A stretch of DNA of 64,000 nucleotides from Roseiarcus sp963794655 (GCA_963794655.1 CAWCEV010000008.1:1116001-1180000), one strand, 5' to 3'; positions 1-9,109 are shown, numbered from the stretch's first letter. The notes: generated by a model from the letters alone, not told the origin. Made by a program: numbers and translations.

Positions 1-1079
1 AGGGCCAGCTGGTCGACGAAGCAGTGACGGCGAACCACGTCGCCCAGGTCGTATCGCGCTGGACCGGAATTCCGGTCGACAAGATGCTCGAAGGCGAGCG
101 GGAGAAGCTCCTCAAGATGGAAGAGGAGATCATGCGCCGGGTCGTCGGCCAGCACGAGGCAGTGCAGGCGGTGTCGACCGCGGTCCGCCGCGCCCGCGCC
201 GGATTGCAGGACCCGAACCGGCCGATCGGCTCGTTCATGTTCCTAGGTCCGACCGGAGTCGGCAAGACCGAGCTCACCAAGGCGCTCGCCGCGTTTCTAT
301 TCGACGACGACAGCGCGCTCGTGCGCATCGACATGTCGGAATACATGGAGAAGCACTCGGTCGCGCGGCTGATCGGCGCGCCTCCCGGCTATGTCGGCTA
401 TGAAGAAGGCGGGGCGCTCACCGAGGCGGTGCGTCGGCGGCCCTACCAGGTCGTTCTGTTCGACGAGATCGAGAAGGCGCATCCCGACGTTTTCAACGTG
501 CTGCTGCAGGTGCTCGACGACGGAAGGCTCACCGACGGTCAGGGCCGCACGGTCGATTTCCGCAACGTGCTGATCATCATGACCTCCAATCTCGGCTCCG
601 AATATCTCGTCAATCTCGGCGAGAACGAGGACACCAAGACGGTCGAGAAGGAAGTCATGGGCGTGGTGCGCGGCCATTTCCGGCCCGAGTTCCTCAATCG
701 CGTCGACGAGATCATCCTCTTCCACCGGCTCAGGCGCGAGGATATGGGCGAGATCGTCGACATTCAGCTGCGCCGGCTCAACCGGCTGCTTGAGGACCGC
801 AAGATCGGACTCACGCTCGACGCGAAAGCGCGGCAGTGGCTGGCCGAGAAGGGCTACGATCCGACCTATGGCGCCCGGCCCTTGAAGCGGGTGATCCAGA
901 AATGGGTGCAGGACCCGCTCGCCCAGATGCTGCTCGCCGGCGAGATCCGTGACGGCGGGCAGATCAAGCTCGGGGCCTCGCGCGGCCGCCTGACCATCAA
1001 CGGCAAGGAGGTCGGCGGCGAAACGGAGGAGCCGCCGGAGCGGAAGTCGCCCTCGGTCGTGCCGTTTCCCAAGTCGTGA
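1..1079 (+). CDS. clpB: ClpB disaggregase, C-terminal part (5' end outside window)
   Basis: AAA+ disaggregase that works with DnaK to pull apart aggregated proteins in the cytoplasm. The frame is already open at base 3, so the N-terminal domain, first AAA module and most of the middle domain lie outside the window; a GTG at 24 is internal. Visible: the VSRWTGIPV stretch that opens the second AAA module, Walker A GPTGVGKTE, the substrate pore loop GYVGYEEGG, Walker B LFDEIEKAH, sensor 1 MTSNLGS, the GARPLKR sensor 2 region and the small C-terminal domain. The coiled-coil propeller that separates ClpB from ClpA is not in view, but the GREREKL/RVVGQ linker and long C-terminal domain fit ClpB better than ClpA or ClpC. 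No promoter is visible. Confidence 0.93.
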   Translation, partial: GQLVDEAVTANHVAQVVSRWTGIPVDKMLEGEREKLLKMEEEIMRRVVGQHEAVQAVSTAVRRARAGLQDPNRPIGSFMFLGPTGVGKTELTKALAAFLFDDDSALVRIDMSEYMEKHSVARLIGAPPGYVGYEEGGALTEAVRRRPYQVVLFDEIEKAHPDVFNVLLQVLDDGRLTDGQGRTVDFRNVLIIMTSNLGSEYLVNLGENEDTKTVEKEVMGVVRGHFRPEFLNRVDEIILFHRLRREDMGEIVDIQLRRLNRLLEDRKIGLTLDAKARQWLAEKGYDPTYGARPLKRVIQKWVQDPLAQMLLAGEIRDGGQIKLGASRGRLTINGKEVGGETEEPPERKSPSVVPFPKS

Positions 1080-1174
1080 CGGCTGGCGTGAGCGCGTCGC
1101 CGGACGTAGTGAGGCGCGGCGGGCGGCAAGTGGGGCTTGTCCTTGAGACCAATGGCTAGTCGAGGTCTTAGGCC

Positions 1175-1498
1175 ATGACCAACAATGTCGTCGCCCGCTT
1201 CGCCGGCGGGTCGCCGGGGGTCGTCGCGGTGCGGCTGATCGTCGTCTCCTTCGTCGTCGGCATTGTGCTCGAGACCTTTGGTTTCGATCCGGCGTCGCTG
1301 TTCGGCGACGTCGTGCGGGGGTTGCGGCGCCTCGTCGAGCTCGGATTCACCGACGTCCATGAGGTCGGTCGGATCCTCTTGACCGGCGCGATGGTCGTGG
1401 TGCCGGTCTGGCTGGCGCTGAGACTGCTCGAACTCGCGCGGCAGACGTTAGCGCCCGCCGCCGCCGCGGCGGAAGATCCAGAACCACGGCGGGCTTGA
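1175..1498 (+). CDS. DUF6460-type small membrane protein
   Basis: 107-residue inner-membrane protein of unknown function. Two hydrophobic segments are visible, about residues 17-35 (LIVVSFVVGIVLETFGF) and 68-85 (GAMVVVPVWLALRLLELA), with an Ala/Pro-rich polar tail. The layout matches the DUF6460 family that is common in Hyphomicrobiales; the assignment rests on recognition, not a search. It follows clpB by about 95 bases on the same strand, and no hairpin separates them. ATG 1175 is the first start in a compact ORF with coding-like codon use. Confidence 0.65.
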   Translation: MTNNVVARFAGGSPGVVAVRLIVVSFVVGIVLETFGFDPASLFGDVVRGLRRLVELGFTDVHEVGRILLTGAMVVVPVWLALRLLELARQTLAPAAAAAEDPEPRRA

Positions 1499-1542
1499 CG
1501 CGCGGGCGGCGCGCTGATCCCTTAGGCCGCGGGGTATAGTCC

Positions 1543-1803
1543 ATGGGGCAGTCGTTAATGGCATTCTCTCATCCCCTGTCCAGGGGCGCCAAAGTGTGGA
1601 CCGCCAAGGCCCACGATGGCAGCGAGCAGCGTATCCTGGTCGTCGTCACCACGATTGCGCTCGAACCCGGCCAGAAAGGCTATAAAAAGTCCCTGGTCGA
1701 GCGTCTTTCTCGCGCCGCGGCTGACTATCTGGCCAACTCGAAGGAAGCCGCGTCCTACCTGCTCATGCAACGGATGCGGGACTGGGGGGGCGCCAACGCC
1801 TGA
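1543..1803 (+). CDS. Small hypothetical protein (86 aa)
   Basis: Not recognised. It encodes a soluble, basic, probably alpha/beta protein: a strand-like ILVVVTTIAL stretch around residue 31 followed by a helical half (KSLVERLSRAAADYLANSKEAASYLLMQRMRDW). An alternative ATG at 1558 would give 81 residues and is about equally likely, since neither start has a strong Shine-Dalgarno sequence. It stands between the DUF6460 gene and the HdeD-like gene on the same strand, and a hairpin follows its stop. The amino-acid composition looks coding and the antisense reading does not. Confidence 0.5.
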   Translation: MGQSLMAFSHPLSRGAKVWTAKAHDGSEQRILVVVTTIALEPGQKGYKKSLVERLSRAAADYLANSKEAASYLLMQRMRDWGGANA

Positions 1804-1811
1804 GACGAGCT

Positions 1812-1833
1812 CTCGCCCCCTTGTTTGGGCGAG
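1812..1833 (+). terminator. Possible hairpin terminator
   Basis: Inverted repeat CTCGCCC (1812-1818) and GGGCGAG (1827-1833) with an 8-base loop, just after the stop at 1803. There is no T run after the stem, so factor-independent termination is uncertain. Confidence 0.35.
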
Positions 1834-1981
1834 CAGGCGCCGCTTTGCCGTAAGGGAAGCTTCGGCTGCGGCAAAAGGCGCGCTTCTCAGAAATATTGGT
1901 TGTGATAGATTGCGGCGCGAATCGCGGGTCGGAAAACCGCGAGTCGGGCGGCGTTGCGCCGCATAACCGGGGAACAACGCC

Positions 1982-2554
1982 ATGACCAACACGGCATCGG
2001 CTTTCGGGCTTGGACCGAGGGCGGGCATCGCGCCGCTCCGGGCGAAGTGGGGTTGGATCGTCGCCCTTGGGGTCGTTTATCTCGTCGCCGGGCTGATCGC
2101 GCTTGGCAGCGTCGTCCAGGCCACCGCCGCAGCGGTGTGGGTGGTCGGCATCATGATGATTATCGCGGGCGTATTTGAAGTCATCCATTCCTTCCAGATC
2201 AAGAGCTGGGGGCGGTTCATCTTCTGGCTTCTCCTCGGGGTTCTTTACATCATCGCCGGCTTCATCGCGTTCGAGAACACTTTGCTCACCGCGATCTGGC
2301 TGACGCTGCTCCTTGGCGCCGCGCTTGTCGCGTCGGGCATCGTGCGGATCTTCCTCGGCTTCAATATGCAGGGCGGAACGCCTTGGGGCTGGGTCGTCGC
2401 CTCGGGCGTGATCACGCTGCTCCTGGGCGTCGTCATTCTGATCCATTGGCCCTACTCCGGCCTCTACGCGCTCGGAATCATCCTGGGCGTCGATCTCGTG
2501 TTCGCCGGCGCGGGCTGGATCGGGCTCGGCTTCGGCCTGCGCCAGGCCGCCTGA
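1982..2554 (+). CDS. HdeD-family membrane protein (DUF308)
   Basis: 190-residue protein with six predicted membrane segments in three tandem helix pairs, the arrangement of the HdeD/DUF308 family. HdeD in Escherichia coli contributes to acid resistance at high cell density; in alphaproteobacteria the family is widespread and its role is unclear. Segments begin near residues 22, 45, 74, 99, 131 and 161, and the repeated motif of a Trp or Gly-rich turn after an Ile/Leu/Val stretch is visible (for example VVGIMMIIAGVFEVI). A Shine-Dalgarno-like GGGGAA lies about 8 bases before ATG 1982. The next gene follows at 2638 on the same strand. Confidence 0.85.
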   Translation: MTNTASAFGLGPRAGIAPLRAKWGWIVALGVVYLVAGLIALGSVVQATAAAVWVVGIMMIIAGVFEVIHSFQIKSWGRFIFWLLLGVLYIIAGFIAFENTLLTAIWLTLLLGAALVASGIVRIFLGFNMQGGTPWGWVVASGVITLLLGVVILIHWPYSGLYALGIILGVDLVFAGAGWIGLGFGLRQAA

Positions 2555-2637
2555 ACGCTGAGGTAGGACACCGACGCGCTGCTTCGTCCCGGAAGGGCGG
2601 CGCGCCCGCTGCATATCGCGACAAGGAGACCCTCCCC

Positions 2638-2856
2638 ATGCGTTGGATCTATCTCGCGATCGTGATCGTTTTCGTCGCCGCGCTGATCATCTTCATCTTT
2701 CAGAACACCGCGAGCGTCGACGTGTCCTTCCTTGCGCTTGGGGCCACCTTGCCGCTCGCGATCCTCGTCCTCATCGTCTATGTGCTCGGGGCGTTCACCG
2801 GCGGCAGCCTGTACGCGCTTCTGCGACGATCCGTAGCCGGATCGCGCGTCGGCTGA
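2638..2856 (+). CDS. LapA/DUF1049-like membrane protein (72 aa)
   Basis: Short two-helix inner-membrane protein. Segments at about residues 3-22 (WIYLAIVIVFVAALIIFIF) and 38-60 flank the motif QNTASVDVSFL, which is typical of the LapA/YciS (DUF1049) family, in which a QN pair and a hydrophobic beta-like stretch link two helices. In E. coli, family members act in lipopolysaccharide assembly control; the role here is unknown. AAGGAG at 2622 is well placed for ATG 2638 and decides this start over the longer overlapping readings. It probably forms a transcription unit with the HdeD-like gene upstream. Confidence 0.72.
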   Translation: MRWIYLAIVIVFVAALIIFIFQNTASVDVSFLALGATLPLAILVLIVYVLGAFTGGSLYALLRRSVAGSRVG

Positions 2857-2870
2857 ACGCGTAACCCGCC

Positions 2871-3851
2871 ATGCGCGCCATGGTCCTCAGGCGGCCCGGC
2901 GAGCGGCTGGCGATGGAAGAGAGGCCTGATCCCGAGCCGGGAGCGGGACAGATTCTCATTCGCATCGAAGCCTGCGGCGTCTGCCGCACCGACCTGCATG
3001 TCGTCGACGGCGAACTGCCAAATCCGAAACTGCCGATTGTGCCGGGGCATGAGATCGTCGGCCGGGTCGAGGCGGCGGGCAAAGGCGTCGAGCTCAAGCT
3101 CGGGGCGAGGGTCGGCGTCGCCTGGCTCGGCCACGCCGACGGGACGTGCCCCTATTGCCGCAGCGGGCGCGAGAACCTGTGCGACGCGCCGCTCTTCACC
3201 GGCTACACCCGTGACGGCGGCTACGCGAGCCACACGATCGCCGAGGCGGCGTTCGTGTTCCCGCTCCCCGACGACCTCGATCCCATCGCGACCGCGCCGT
3301 TGCTCTGCGCCGGCCTGATCGGCTGGCGCTCGCTCAAGATGGCCGGCGACGGGCGGGTGATCGGCATCTACGGCTTCGGCGCCGCAGCCCATATCATCGC
3401 CCAGGTCTGTCGCTGGCAGGGGCGGCGCGTGTTCGCGTTCACCCGGCCGGGCGATGCCGCCGGGCAGGCCTTCGCCCGCTCGATGGGCGCCGAATGGGCG
3501 GGCGGATCGGACGACATGCCCCCCGAGCCGCTCGACGCCGCCATTCTGTTCGCGCCGGTCGGCGCGCTCGTTCCCGCCGCGCTCGCCGCCGTCCGCAAGG
3601 GCGGGCGGGTTGTCTGCGGCGGCATCCACATGAGCGACATCCCCGCGTTCCCGTACAGCCTCTTGTGGGAGGAACGCACCGTTTCTTCGGTCGCCAACCT
3701 GACCCGCGCCGACGGCCGCGAGTTTCTGGCGCTCGCCCCGCAAGCGAAGGTGCGGACGACGACCACACCCTATCCGCTCGAGAAGGCCAACGAGGCGCTC
3801 GACGATCTGCGCTCGGGCCGGCTCGAAGGCGCGGCGGTGCTCAGTCCTTAA
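2871..3851 (+). CDS. Zinc-dependent alcohol dehydrogenase (MDR superfamily)
   Basis: 326-residue medium-chain dehydrogenase. The catalytic zinc site is shown by ACGVCRTDLHVVDGE (Cys, then Asp/Leu/His) and GHEIVGRV; the structural zinc lobe by the four Cys in GTCPYCRSGRENLCD. The cofactor domain has the Rossmann glycine motif GIYGFGAAAHI. The set resembles AdhA/zinc-binding alcohol dehydrogenases that reduce aldehydes with NAD(P)H; substrate cannot be read from sequence. ATG 2871 is 14 bases after the LapA-like stop. It converges on ccoS, with only 9 bases between the stops, so the cbb3 operon ends against it. Confidence 0.88.
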   Translation: MRAMVLRRPGERLAMEERPDPEPGAGQILIRIEACGVCRTDLHVVDGELPNPKLPIVPGHEIVGRVEAAGKGVELKLGARVGVAWLGHADGTCPYCRSGRENLCDAPLFTGYTRDGGYASHTIAEAAFVFPLPDDLDPIATAPLLCAGLIGWRSLKMAGDGRVIGIYGFGAAAHIIAQVCRWQGRRVFAFTRPGDAAGQAFARSMGAEWAGGSDDMPPEPLDAAILFAPVGALVPAALAAVRKGGRVVCGGIHMSDIPAFPYSLLWEERTVSSVANLTRADGREFLALAPQAKVRTTTTPYPLEKANEALDDLRSGRLEGAAVLSP

Positions 3852-3860
3852 AGCGGTAAA

Positions 3861-4019
3861 CTACCGTTCGTCTTCCGGCAGGTCGTCGTCGGCGATCGCG
3901 CGCCACCCGGCGCCGTCGAGGTCGTCGAACTGCCCGTTGCGCAGCGCCCACAGGAAAGCCGCGAGCCCGAGCCCCCCGAGAGCCAGCGCCAGCGGCACGA
4001 GATAGACGAGGACGTTCAT
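3861..4019 (-). CDS. ccoS: CcoS, cbb3 oxidase maturation protein
   Basis: 52-residue protein read from 4019 down to 3861. It starts MNVLVYLVPLALALGG, giving one N-terminal membrane helix (residues 3-26), followed by the family signature LWALRNGQFDDLDG and an acidic tail (DDDLPEDER). CcoS is needed for haem and copper cofactors to be inserted into CcoN. It is the last gene of the operon, 12 bases after the ccoI stop, which is its usual place. Confidence 0.93.
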   Translation of the reverse strand: MNVLVYLVPLALALGGLGLAAFLWALRNGQFDDLDGAGWRAIADDDLPEDER

Positions 4020-4031
4020 CGCAGCCAGGCC

Positions 4032-6206
4032 CTAGGCACGACGCGCCCTCAGCGCGTTCAGCGTGACCAGGATCGACGATCCCGACATCGCGAGCGCGGC
4101 GATGAGCGGCGTCACCTGACCCATGACCGCAAGCGGGACGGCGAGCAGGTTATAGATCAGCGACAGCCAGAGATTCTCGAGCATCAGCCGGCGCGCCTTG
4201 GCCGCGAGGCTGAGCGCGTCGGCGACCGGGGCGAGCCGTTCCCCGAGGAACAAGGCGTCGGCCTGCGCCTGAGCGATGTGGGCGGCGGAAATGGGCGAGA
4301 TCGAAACATGCGCCGCGGCGAGCGCGGGCGCGTCATTGAGACCGTCGCCGACCATCAGCGGACGCTCTCCGGCGGCCTTGAGCGCCTCCAGCCGCTCGAT
4401 CTTGTCCCTTGGCTTGAGACCGGACGCAAAGCGCGCAACGCCGAGTTCGCTTGCGGCCAGCGCGACCGCCGCCTCGCGGTCGCCCGAAAGGATCTCGACC
4501 TGGTGGCCGCGCGCCAGAGACGAGACCGTTTCGCGCGCGTCGGAGCGCAGCTCCTGGCGAACCGCGAACACGACTGCGCGCTCCGGCGTCCTCATCGCGA
4601 TCAGCGATGCGTCGGGAAAGGCGGCGGCGACCGGCGCAGCCTCGGCCTCCGCCTTGCAGAACGCGATGGAGCCAAGCTTCACGCGCTTACCAAGATGGAG
4701 CGCGGTCACGCCCTGGCCAGGGAATTCATGGCCGTTCAGCGGCTCCCTTGCGCGCGCGGCCTCGGCGATCGCCTTGGCGAGCGGATGCCTGCTCGAGAGC
4801 GCAAGCGAGCCGGCGAGCGCGAGGTCCTCGGGCGCGAAGTCGGCGCCGTTGGCGAGCGTCGGGCGCGGATTCGTCAGCGTGCCGGTCTTGTCGAATACGA
4901 TCGTCCGGGCTTCCGCCAGCCGCTCCAGCGCCTCGCCGGAATTGAGGATCACGCCGCGGCGGAAGAGGGCGCCGGCGGCGACCACCTGCACCGCCGGGAT
5001 CGCGAGCCCGAGCGCGCATGGGCAGGTGATGATGAGCACGGTGATCGCGACGATGAGCGACTGCTGCCAGCCCGCGCCGAGTGCGAGCCACGAGAGAAAG
5101 GTCGCCGCCGCGGCCAGATGGACGACGGGCGCATAGAGCCGCGCCGCCCGATCGGCGAGGCGGACATAGGATGAGCGCTGCTCGGCCGCCTTGGCCAACA
5201 AGGCGTTGACTTCATCGAGCAGGGCGTCGCCGGCTTCCTTCGCGACCCGCACGCGCAGCGCGCCGGAGAGGTTGAGCGCTCCCGCATAGACGGCGGCGCC
5301 GGCCGAGACCGGGATCGGCATGGTCTCGCCGGTGACGAGGCTCTGGTCGACCTCCGAGCGCCCGTCCTCGACCGTCCCGTCCACGGCGACACGCTCGCCG
5401 GCCCGCACCAAAACGAGATCGCCAGGATGGATGGCGGCGATGGGCGTCTCGAGCGCTTCACCTCCGTCCACGAGCTTGAGCGCGCGATCGGCGCGGATCG
5501 CCGTCAGGTTGGCGGCGAAATCGCGCGCGCGGCGTCGCATGTGCTGGTCGAGCGTGCGGCCGGCGAGCAGGAAGGTGAGCAGCATCAGCGCGCTGTCGAA
5601 ATAGGCGGCGCGCTCATGGGCGATGGTCTGAAACAGCGACAGGCCGAGCGCCAGCACGACGCCGAGAGAAATCGGCACGTCCATGTTGAGCGAGCCGCTT
5701 CGCAGCGCACGCGCGGCGCTCATGAAGAACGGCATGCCGGCATAGGCGGCGCAAGGCAGCGCGATCAGCGCGGAGAGCCAGTGGAGGAGATCGCGGGTGG
5801 CGGAGTTCGGGTCGCTGTCCGCCCCCGCCCACAGCGAGACCGAGAGCAGCATCACGTTCATCGTTGCGAAAGCGGCGACGCCGAGGCAGCGCAAAAGCTG
5901 CTGCTCCGCCGCCTTCTCGCGGCCCTCGGCCATCCCGGCTGCGAACGGATGGGCGGGATAGCCCAAGGCCTCCAGCCGCTCAAGGATCGTCGGCGGCTCG
6001 AGCGCGCCTTCGTTCCATTCGACCGTGACCCGCTTGCTGGCCAGATTGACGCGCGCGCCGCGCACGCCGGCCTGCTTCCTCAACCCGCTCTCGATTGTGG
6101 CGATGCAGGCGCCGCAATGGACGCCATCGACGACGAGATCCATCGCGGCGACGCCGTCGATCGGACGGCGCACGTAAAGCGACAGGTCCAGCGCGTCGGT
6201 CATCAT
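4032..6206 (-). CDS. ccoI: CcoI/FixI copper-exporting P1B-type ATPase
   Basis: Pumps Cu(I) across the inner membrane for assembly of the CcoN copper B centre. Start: tandem ATG codons at 6206 and 6203 overlap the ccoH stop (ATGATGA); a longer reading to 6509 has non-coding composition and is rejected. The 724-residue product has an N-terminal heavy-metal-associated domain with metal-binding Cys31 and Cys34 (GVHCGAC), eight membrane helices, the transport motif CPC in TCPCALGLA, phosphorylation motif DKTGTLT, the HP dipeptide (SRHPLAKA) and hinge motif GDGLNDAPALA. The order of domains and length fit the CopA2/FixI group rather than detoxifying CopA1. Confidence 0.96.
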   Translation of the reverse strand: MMTDALDLSLYVRRPIDGVAAMDLVVDGVHCGACIATIESGLRKQAGVRGARVNLASKRVTVEWNEGALEPPTILERLEALGYPAHPFAAGMAEGREKAAEQQLLRCLGVAAFATMNVMLLSVSLWAGADSDPNSATRDLLHWLSALIALPCAAYAGMPFFMSAARALRSGSLNMDVPISLGVVLALGLSLFQTIAHERAAYFDSALMLLTFLLAGRTLDQHMRRRARDFAANLTAIRADRALKLVDGGEALETPIAAIHPGDLVLVRAGERVAVDGTVEDGRSEVDQSLVTGETMPIPVSAGAAVYAGALNLSGALRVRVAKEAGDALLDEVNALLAKAAEQRSSYVRLADRAARLYAPVVHLAAAATFLSWLALGAGWQQSLIVAITVLIITCPCALGLAIPAVQVVAAGALFRRGVILNSGEALERLAEARTIVFDKTGTLTNPRPTLANGADFAPEDLALAGSLALSSRHPLAKAIAEAARAREPLNGHEFPGQGVTALHLGKRVKLGSIAFCKAEAEAAPVAAAFPDASLIAMRTPERAVVFAVRQELRSDARETVSSLARGHQVEILSGDREAAVALAASELGVARFASGLKPRDKIERLEALKAAGERPLMVGDGLNDAPALAAAHVSISPISAAHIAQAQADALFLGERLAPVADALSLAAKARRLMLENLWLSLIYNLLAVPLAVMGQVTPLIAALAMSGSSILVTLNALRARRA

Positions 6207-6742
6207 TTCTGCGGCGTGGCTCCCGTATCCGCGACCACGATCTTGTTCTCGCTGCGGAACACACGCTCCGTGCCGCGCTTCGCCTCGATCACCATGAGCC
6301 AGCGGCCCGGGCGGACGGGCGTCGCCACGCCCTCGTAGTCGAGACCGTTCGAAGCGAGCCTCGCTTCGCGGTCGAGCGCGGCATCGAACGGATGCTCGAA
6401 GCGCGCGGTCACCTCGAGGTCGGGGATCGGCCCGCCGTCGCGATTGCGGAATTCGACCATGATCCGCTCGCCCTCGCCCTCGGCGCGAGTCATCACGTTG
6501 GCCTTCCATCCCCGTTCGTCTTGCGCGCGCGCCTCGGCGATGTGGCTGTTGAACGCCTGGCTGGCGTCATAGGGGTTCTCCAATTCTGCGCCGTGCAGCG
6601 TGTGGAGGGCGAAATAGATCAGCGCGATGTTGGCTAAGAACATCACCAAAAAGAACAGGCCGAGGATCGCGACGACATGCCCTCCGGTCAGCTGGCCGGG
6701 ACTGGGCTCGCTTTTTCGATTCACCGCCAGGGTCGTGGGCAC
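6203..6742 (-). CDS. ccoH: CcoH/FixH, cbb3 assembly protein
   Basis: 179-residue membrane protein with a single helix near residues 26-48 (GHVVAILGLFFLVMFLANIALIYFA) and a periplasmic beta-rich domain, as in FixH, which stabilises cbb3 intermediates and contacts CcoI. The track frame opens at a TTG (6754), but GGAGG lies 5 bases before GTG 6742 and fits that start much better, so GTG 6742 is chosen. It overlaps ccoI by 4 bases and follows ccoG by about 50. Confidence 0.9.
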   Translation of the reverse strand: MPTTLAVNRKSEPSPGQLTGGHVVAILGLFFLVMFLANIALIYFALHTLHGAELENPYDASQAFNSHIAEARAQDERGWKANVMTRAEGEGERIMVEFRNRDGGPIPDLEVTARFEHPFDAALDREARLASNGLDYEGVATPVRPGRWLMVIEAKRGTERVFRSENKIVVADTGATPQK

Positions 6743-6791
6743 GGGGACCTCCAACTCTCTCGTCAGTGCGCCGCTCCGGGCATGGAGTCGT

Positions 6792-8234
6792 TCATGGCGC
6801 GAAGAAATGATCCACGACCGATTTTCGTTCGCCGGTATGCGCGTCGGTCGCGGTGAAAGTGATAGGCGTCGACTTGCCGGGCGTCACGTCCGCCGGCGTC
6901 GCGACATAGACCGGCGTTTCGAGCGTCGTGTCCGGCTCGATATGAACCGTCAGGCTCCCATTCGCGAGGGGCTTGGCGACAACGCTGGTCATCCGGGCGC
7001 CCTCGAGGCCGGCGACGCTGAGGGTGAAGTCGCGCGGTTCGCCGGTCTCGTTAGAGAACCTGAGCGTATAGCCGTTACGGACGCCGCCCTCGACCGTCGG
7101 GGTGAACAAGGGGGCGCGCACATGGAGGACGCTCATGTTCATGTTCGAGCGCGAGGCGAGCGCGTAGAGCATGACGCAGCCGGTGACCGCGATCAGCGCC
7201 GCATAGAGGATGGTGCGCGGGCGGATCAGCCGGTAGACATTGTGCTCGCCGCGCTTCCGGCGCGCGAGATTCTCGTCGGTGTCATAGGCGATGAGACGCG
7301 TCGGCCGATGCACCTTGGCCATCACCGCGTCGCAGGCGTCGATGCACAGGCCGCACTGGATGCAGCCGAGCTGCGAGCCGTTGCGGATGTCGACTCCCGT
7401 AGGGCAGACGGCGACGCACTGCATGCAGTCGATGCAGTCTCCGGCGTCATCGCCGTGGGCCCGGACCCTGGCCGCCTCCTTGACCGACATGCGCGGCTCG
7501 CCCCGGTCGGCGCGATAGGTGACGTTGAGCGCGTCGGTGTCGGTGAGTGCGGCCTGGATGCGCGGCCATGGGCACATGTAGAGGCACACCTGCTCGCGCA
7601 TATGGCCGGCGAGCGAATAGGTCGTGAAGGTCAGAATACCCATCCAGAGGACGGCGACGAACGGCGCCTGGAAGGTCAGCAATTGCTTGAGCAGCGTCGG
7701 CGCGTCCTCGAAATAGAGAACCGCGGCGCCGCCGGTGAAGAGCGCAATCAGGAGCCAGGCGGCGTGCTTGGCGACCCGCTTCTTGATCTTGTCCGCCGTC
7801 CACGGCGCCTCGTCGAGCTTGATCCGGTCACGCCGGTCGCCCTCGATGCGGCGCTCCACGAACAGGAAGAGGTCCGTCCATACGGTCTGCGGGCAGGCAT
7901 AGCCGCACCACACCCGTCCGAACAGCGCGTTGGAGAGAAAGAGGATCAGCGCCGCCAGGATGAGGAGGCCGGTGAAATAGTACACCTCCTGCGGCCACAG
8001 CTCGATGAAGAAGAAATAGAATCGCGAATGCGCCATATCGACGAGAACCGCCTGCCCCGGCTCGTTGGGACCGCGATTCCAGCGGATGAAGGGCAGGATG
8101 TAGTAGACGCCAAGCGCGACCCACAACACGATCCACTTTATGCGGCGATAGGTCCCCCAGACTCTCTGAGGGTAGACCTTCTTCGCCGCTGCATAGAGCG
8201 GACCATCATCCTCAATGGTGAAGTCAATGGTCAC
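6792..8234 (-). CDS. ccoG: CcoG/FixG, iron-sulfur membrane protein
   Basis: 480-residue polyferredoxin-like inner-membrane protein; CcoG has been shown to be a cupric reductase that helps deliver Cu(I) to cbb3. Visible: five membrane helices in the N-terminal half, the CGYACPQTVW motif between helices, two 4Fe-4S ferredoxin clusters (CIDCMQCVAVCP and CIQCGLCIDACD) and a C-terminal immunoglobulin-like periplasmic domain. Start: GTG 8234 overlaps the ccoP stop (GTGA), giving VTIDFTIEDDG; the frame stays open to 8306, but that extension lies inside ccoP and has no coding character. Confidence 0.95.
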   Translation of the reverse strand: MTIDFTIEDDGPLYAAAKKVYPQRVWGTYRRIKWIVLWVALGVYYILPFIRWNRGPNEPGQAVLVDMAHSRFYFFFIELWPQEVYYFTGLLILAALILFLSNALFGRVWCGYACPQTVWTDLFLFVERRIEGDRRDRIKLDEAPWTADKIKKRVAKHAAWLLIALFTGGAAVLYFEDAPTLLKQLLTFQAPFVAVLWMGILTFTTYSLAGHMREQVCLYMCPWPRIQAALTDTDALNVTYRADRGEPRMSVKEAARVRAHGDDAGDCIDCMQCVAVCPTGVDIRNGSQLGCIQCGLCIDACDAVMAKVHRPTRLIAYDTDENLARRKRGEHNVYRLIRPRTILYAALIAVTGCVMLYALASRSNMNMSVLHVRAPLFTPTVEGGVRNGYTLRFSNETGEPRDFTLSVAGLEGARMTSVVAKPLANGSLTVHIEPDTTLETPVYVATPADVTPGKSTPITFTATDAHTGERKSVVDHFFAP

Positions 8235-9106
8235 GTACCGCCGCCAAGAGAGTGGACATAGAGCGTGAGCGCCTTGATCGTCACCGGATCGAGGCGCTTG
8301 CCCCAAGCCGGCATGGTGCTGTTGCGGGCGTAGGTGATCGTGGTGGTCAGGTCCTTGATGTCCGAGCCATAGAGCCAGATCTTGGTCGTCAGGTTCGGAG
8401 CGCCCATCTCGATATTGCCCTTGCCGTCCTCGCCATGGCAGACGGCGCAGTTGTCGGCGAAGATCTTCTTGCCCGCTGCGACGTCGACGCCAGGCTCGGG
8501 ATCAAGCTTGGCGAGGGTGCGCACATAATTCTCCACTTGCTTGATCTGCTCCGGCTTCAGAATGCCGTCCTTGCCGAACGCAGGCATGGCGCTGGTATGG
8601 GTGTCGGGGTCGTCGGCGCGAATGCCGTGCGTGATCGTGGTGTCGATCTGGTCCAGCGTTCCGCCCCATAGCCAGCGGCCGGCGGTGAGGTTCGGATAGC
8701 CGTACTGGCCCTGGCCGCCGGACCCGTGACAGGGCGCGCAATTGTCGCCGAAAGCCGCCTTGCCCTGCGCGAGTGCGAGCTCCAGAAGCTTCGGGTCCGC
8801 CTCGATCTCGGCAAGGCTCGCTTTCTCGAGGCCCGCCGCCTGCTGCATCCGCGCCGCCTGAGCCGCGGCGAGATCGTCGGCGACCCGCGCGCGGTTGGTG
8901 TGGCCGAGCAGGCCGGGCGTCGCGCCGTTGACGAGAGGCCAGGCGGGATAGAGGAACCAGTAGACGACCGAGAACGCGATCGTCAGATAGAACAGCCATA
9001 GCCACCACCGCGGCAGCGGCGTATTGAGCTCCCGGATGCCGTCCCACTCATGCCCGGTCGTGGCCTGACCGGAAATCTTGTCGATCTGAACCGGATCGGT
9101 GCTCAT
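8231..9106 (-). CDS. ccoP: CcoP, dihaem cytochrome c subunit of cbb3 oxidase
   Basis: 291-residue membrane-anchored dihaem cytochrome c that passes electrons to CcoO and CcoN. An N-terminal anchor helix lies near residues 34-56 (WWLWLFYLTIAFSVVYWFLY). Two covalent haem sites are visible: C123-A-P-C126-H127 and C220-A-V-C223-H224, each followed by a Met ligand region (TSAMPAFG and NSTMPAWG). Length and helix-first order match CcoP/FixP. It is preceded by ccoQ with 3 bases between genes and overlaps ccoG by 4 bases. Confidence 0.97.
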   Translation of the reverse strand: MSTDPVQIDKISGQATTGHEWDGIRELNTPLPRWWLWLFYLTIAFSVVYWFLYPAWPLVNGATPGLLGHTNRARVADDLAAAQAARMQQAAGLEKASLAEIEADPKLLELALAQGKAAFGDNCAPCHGSGGQGQYGYPNLTAGRWLWGGTLDQIDTTITHGIRADDPDTHTSAMPAFGKDGILKPEQIKQVENYVRTLAKLDPEPGVDVAAGKKIFADNCAVCHGEDGKGNIEMGAPNLTTKIWLYGSDIKDLTTTITYARNSTMPAWGKRLDPVTIKALTLYVHSLGGGT

Positions 9107-9109
9107 CGC

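Noticed and set aside
6627..8261. 544-residue plus-strand ORF
   Set aside because: Antisense of ccoG, which has clear ferredoxin motifs.
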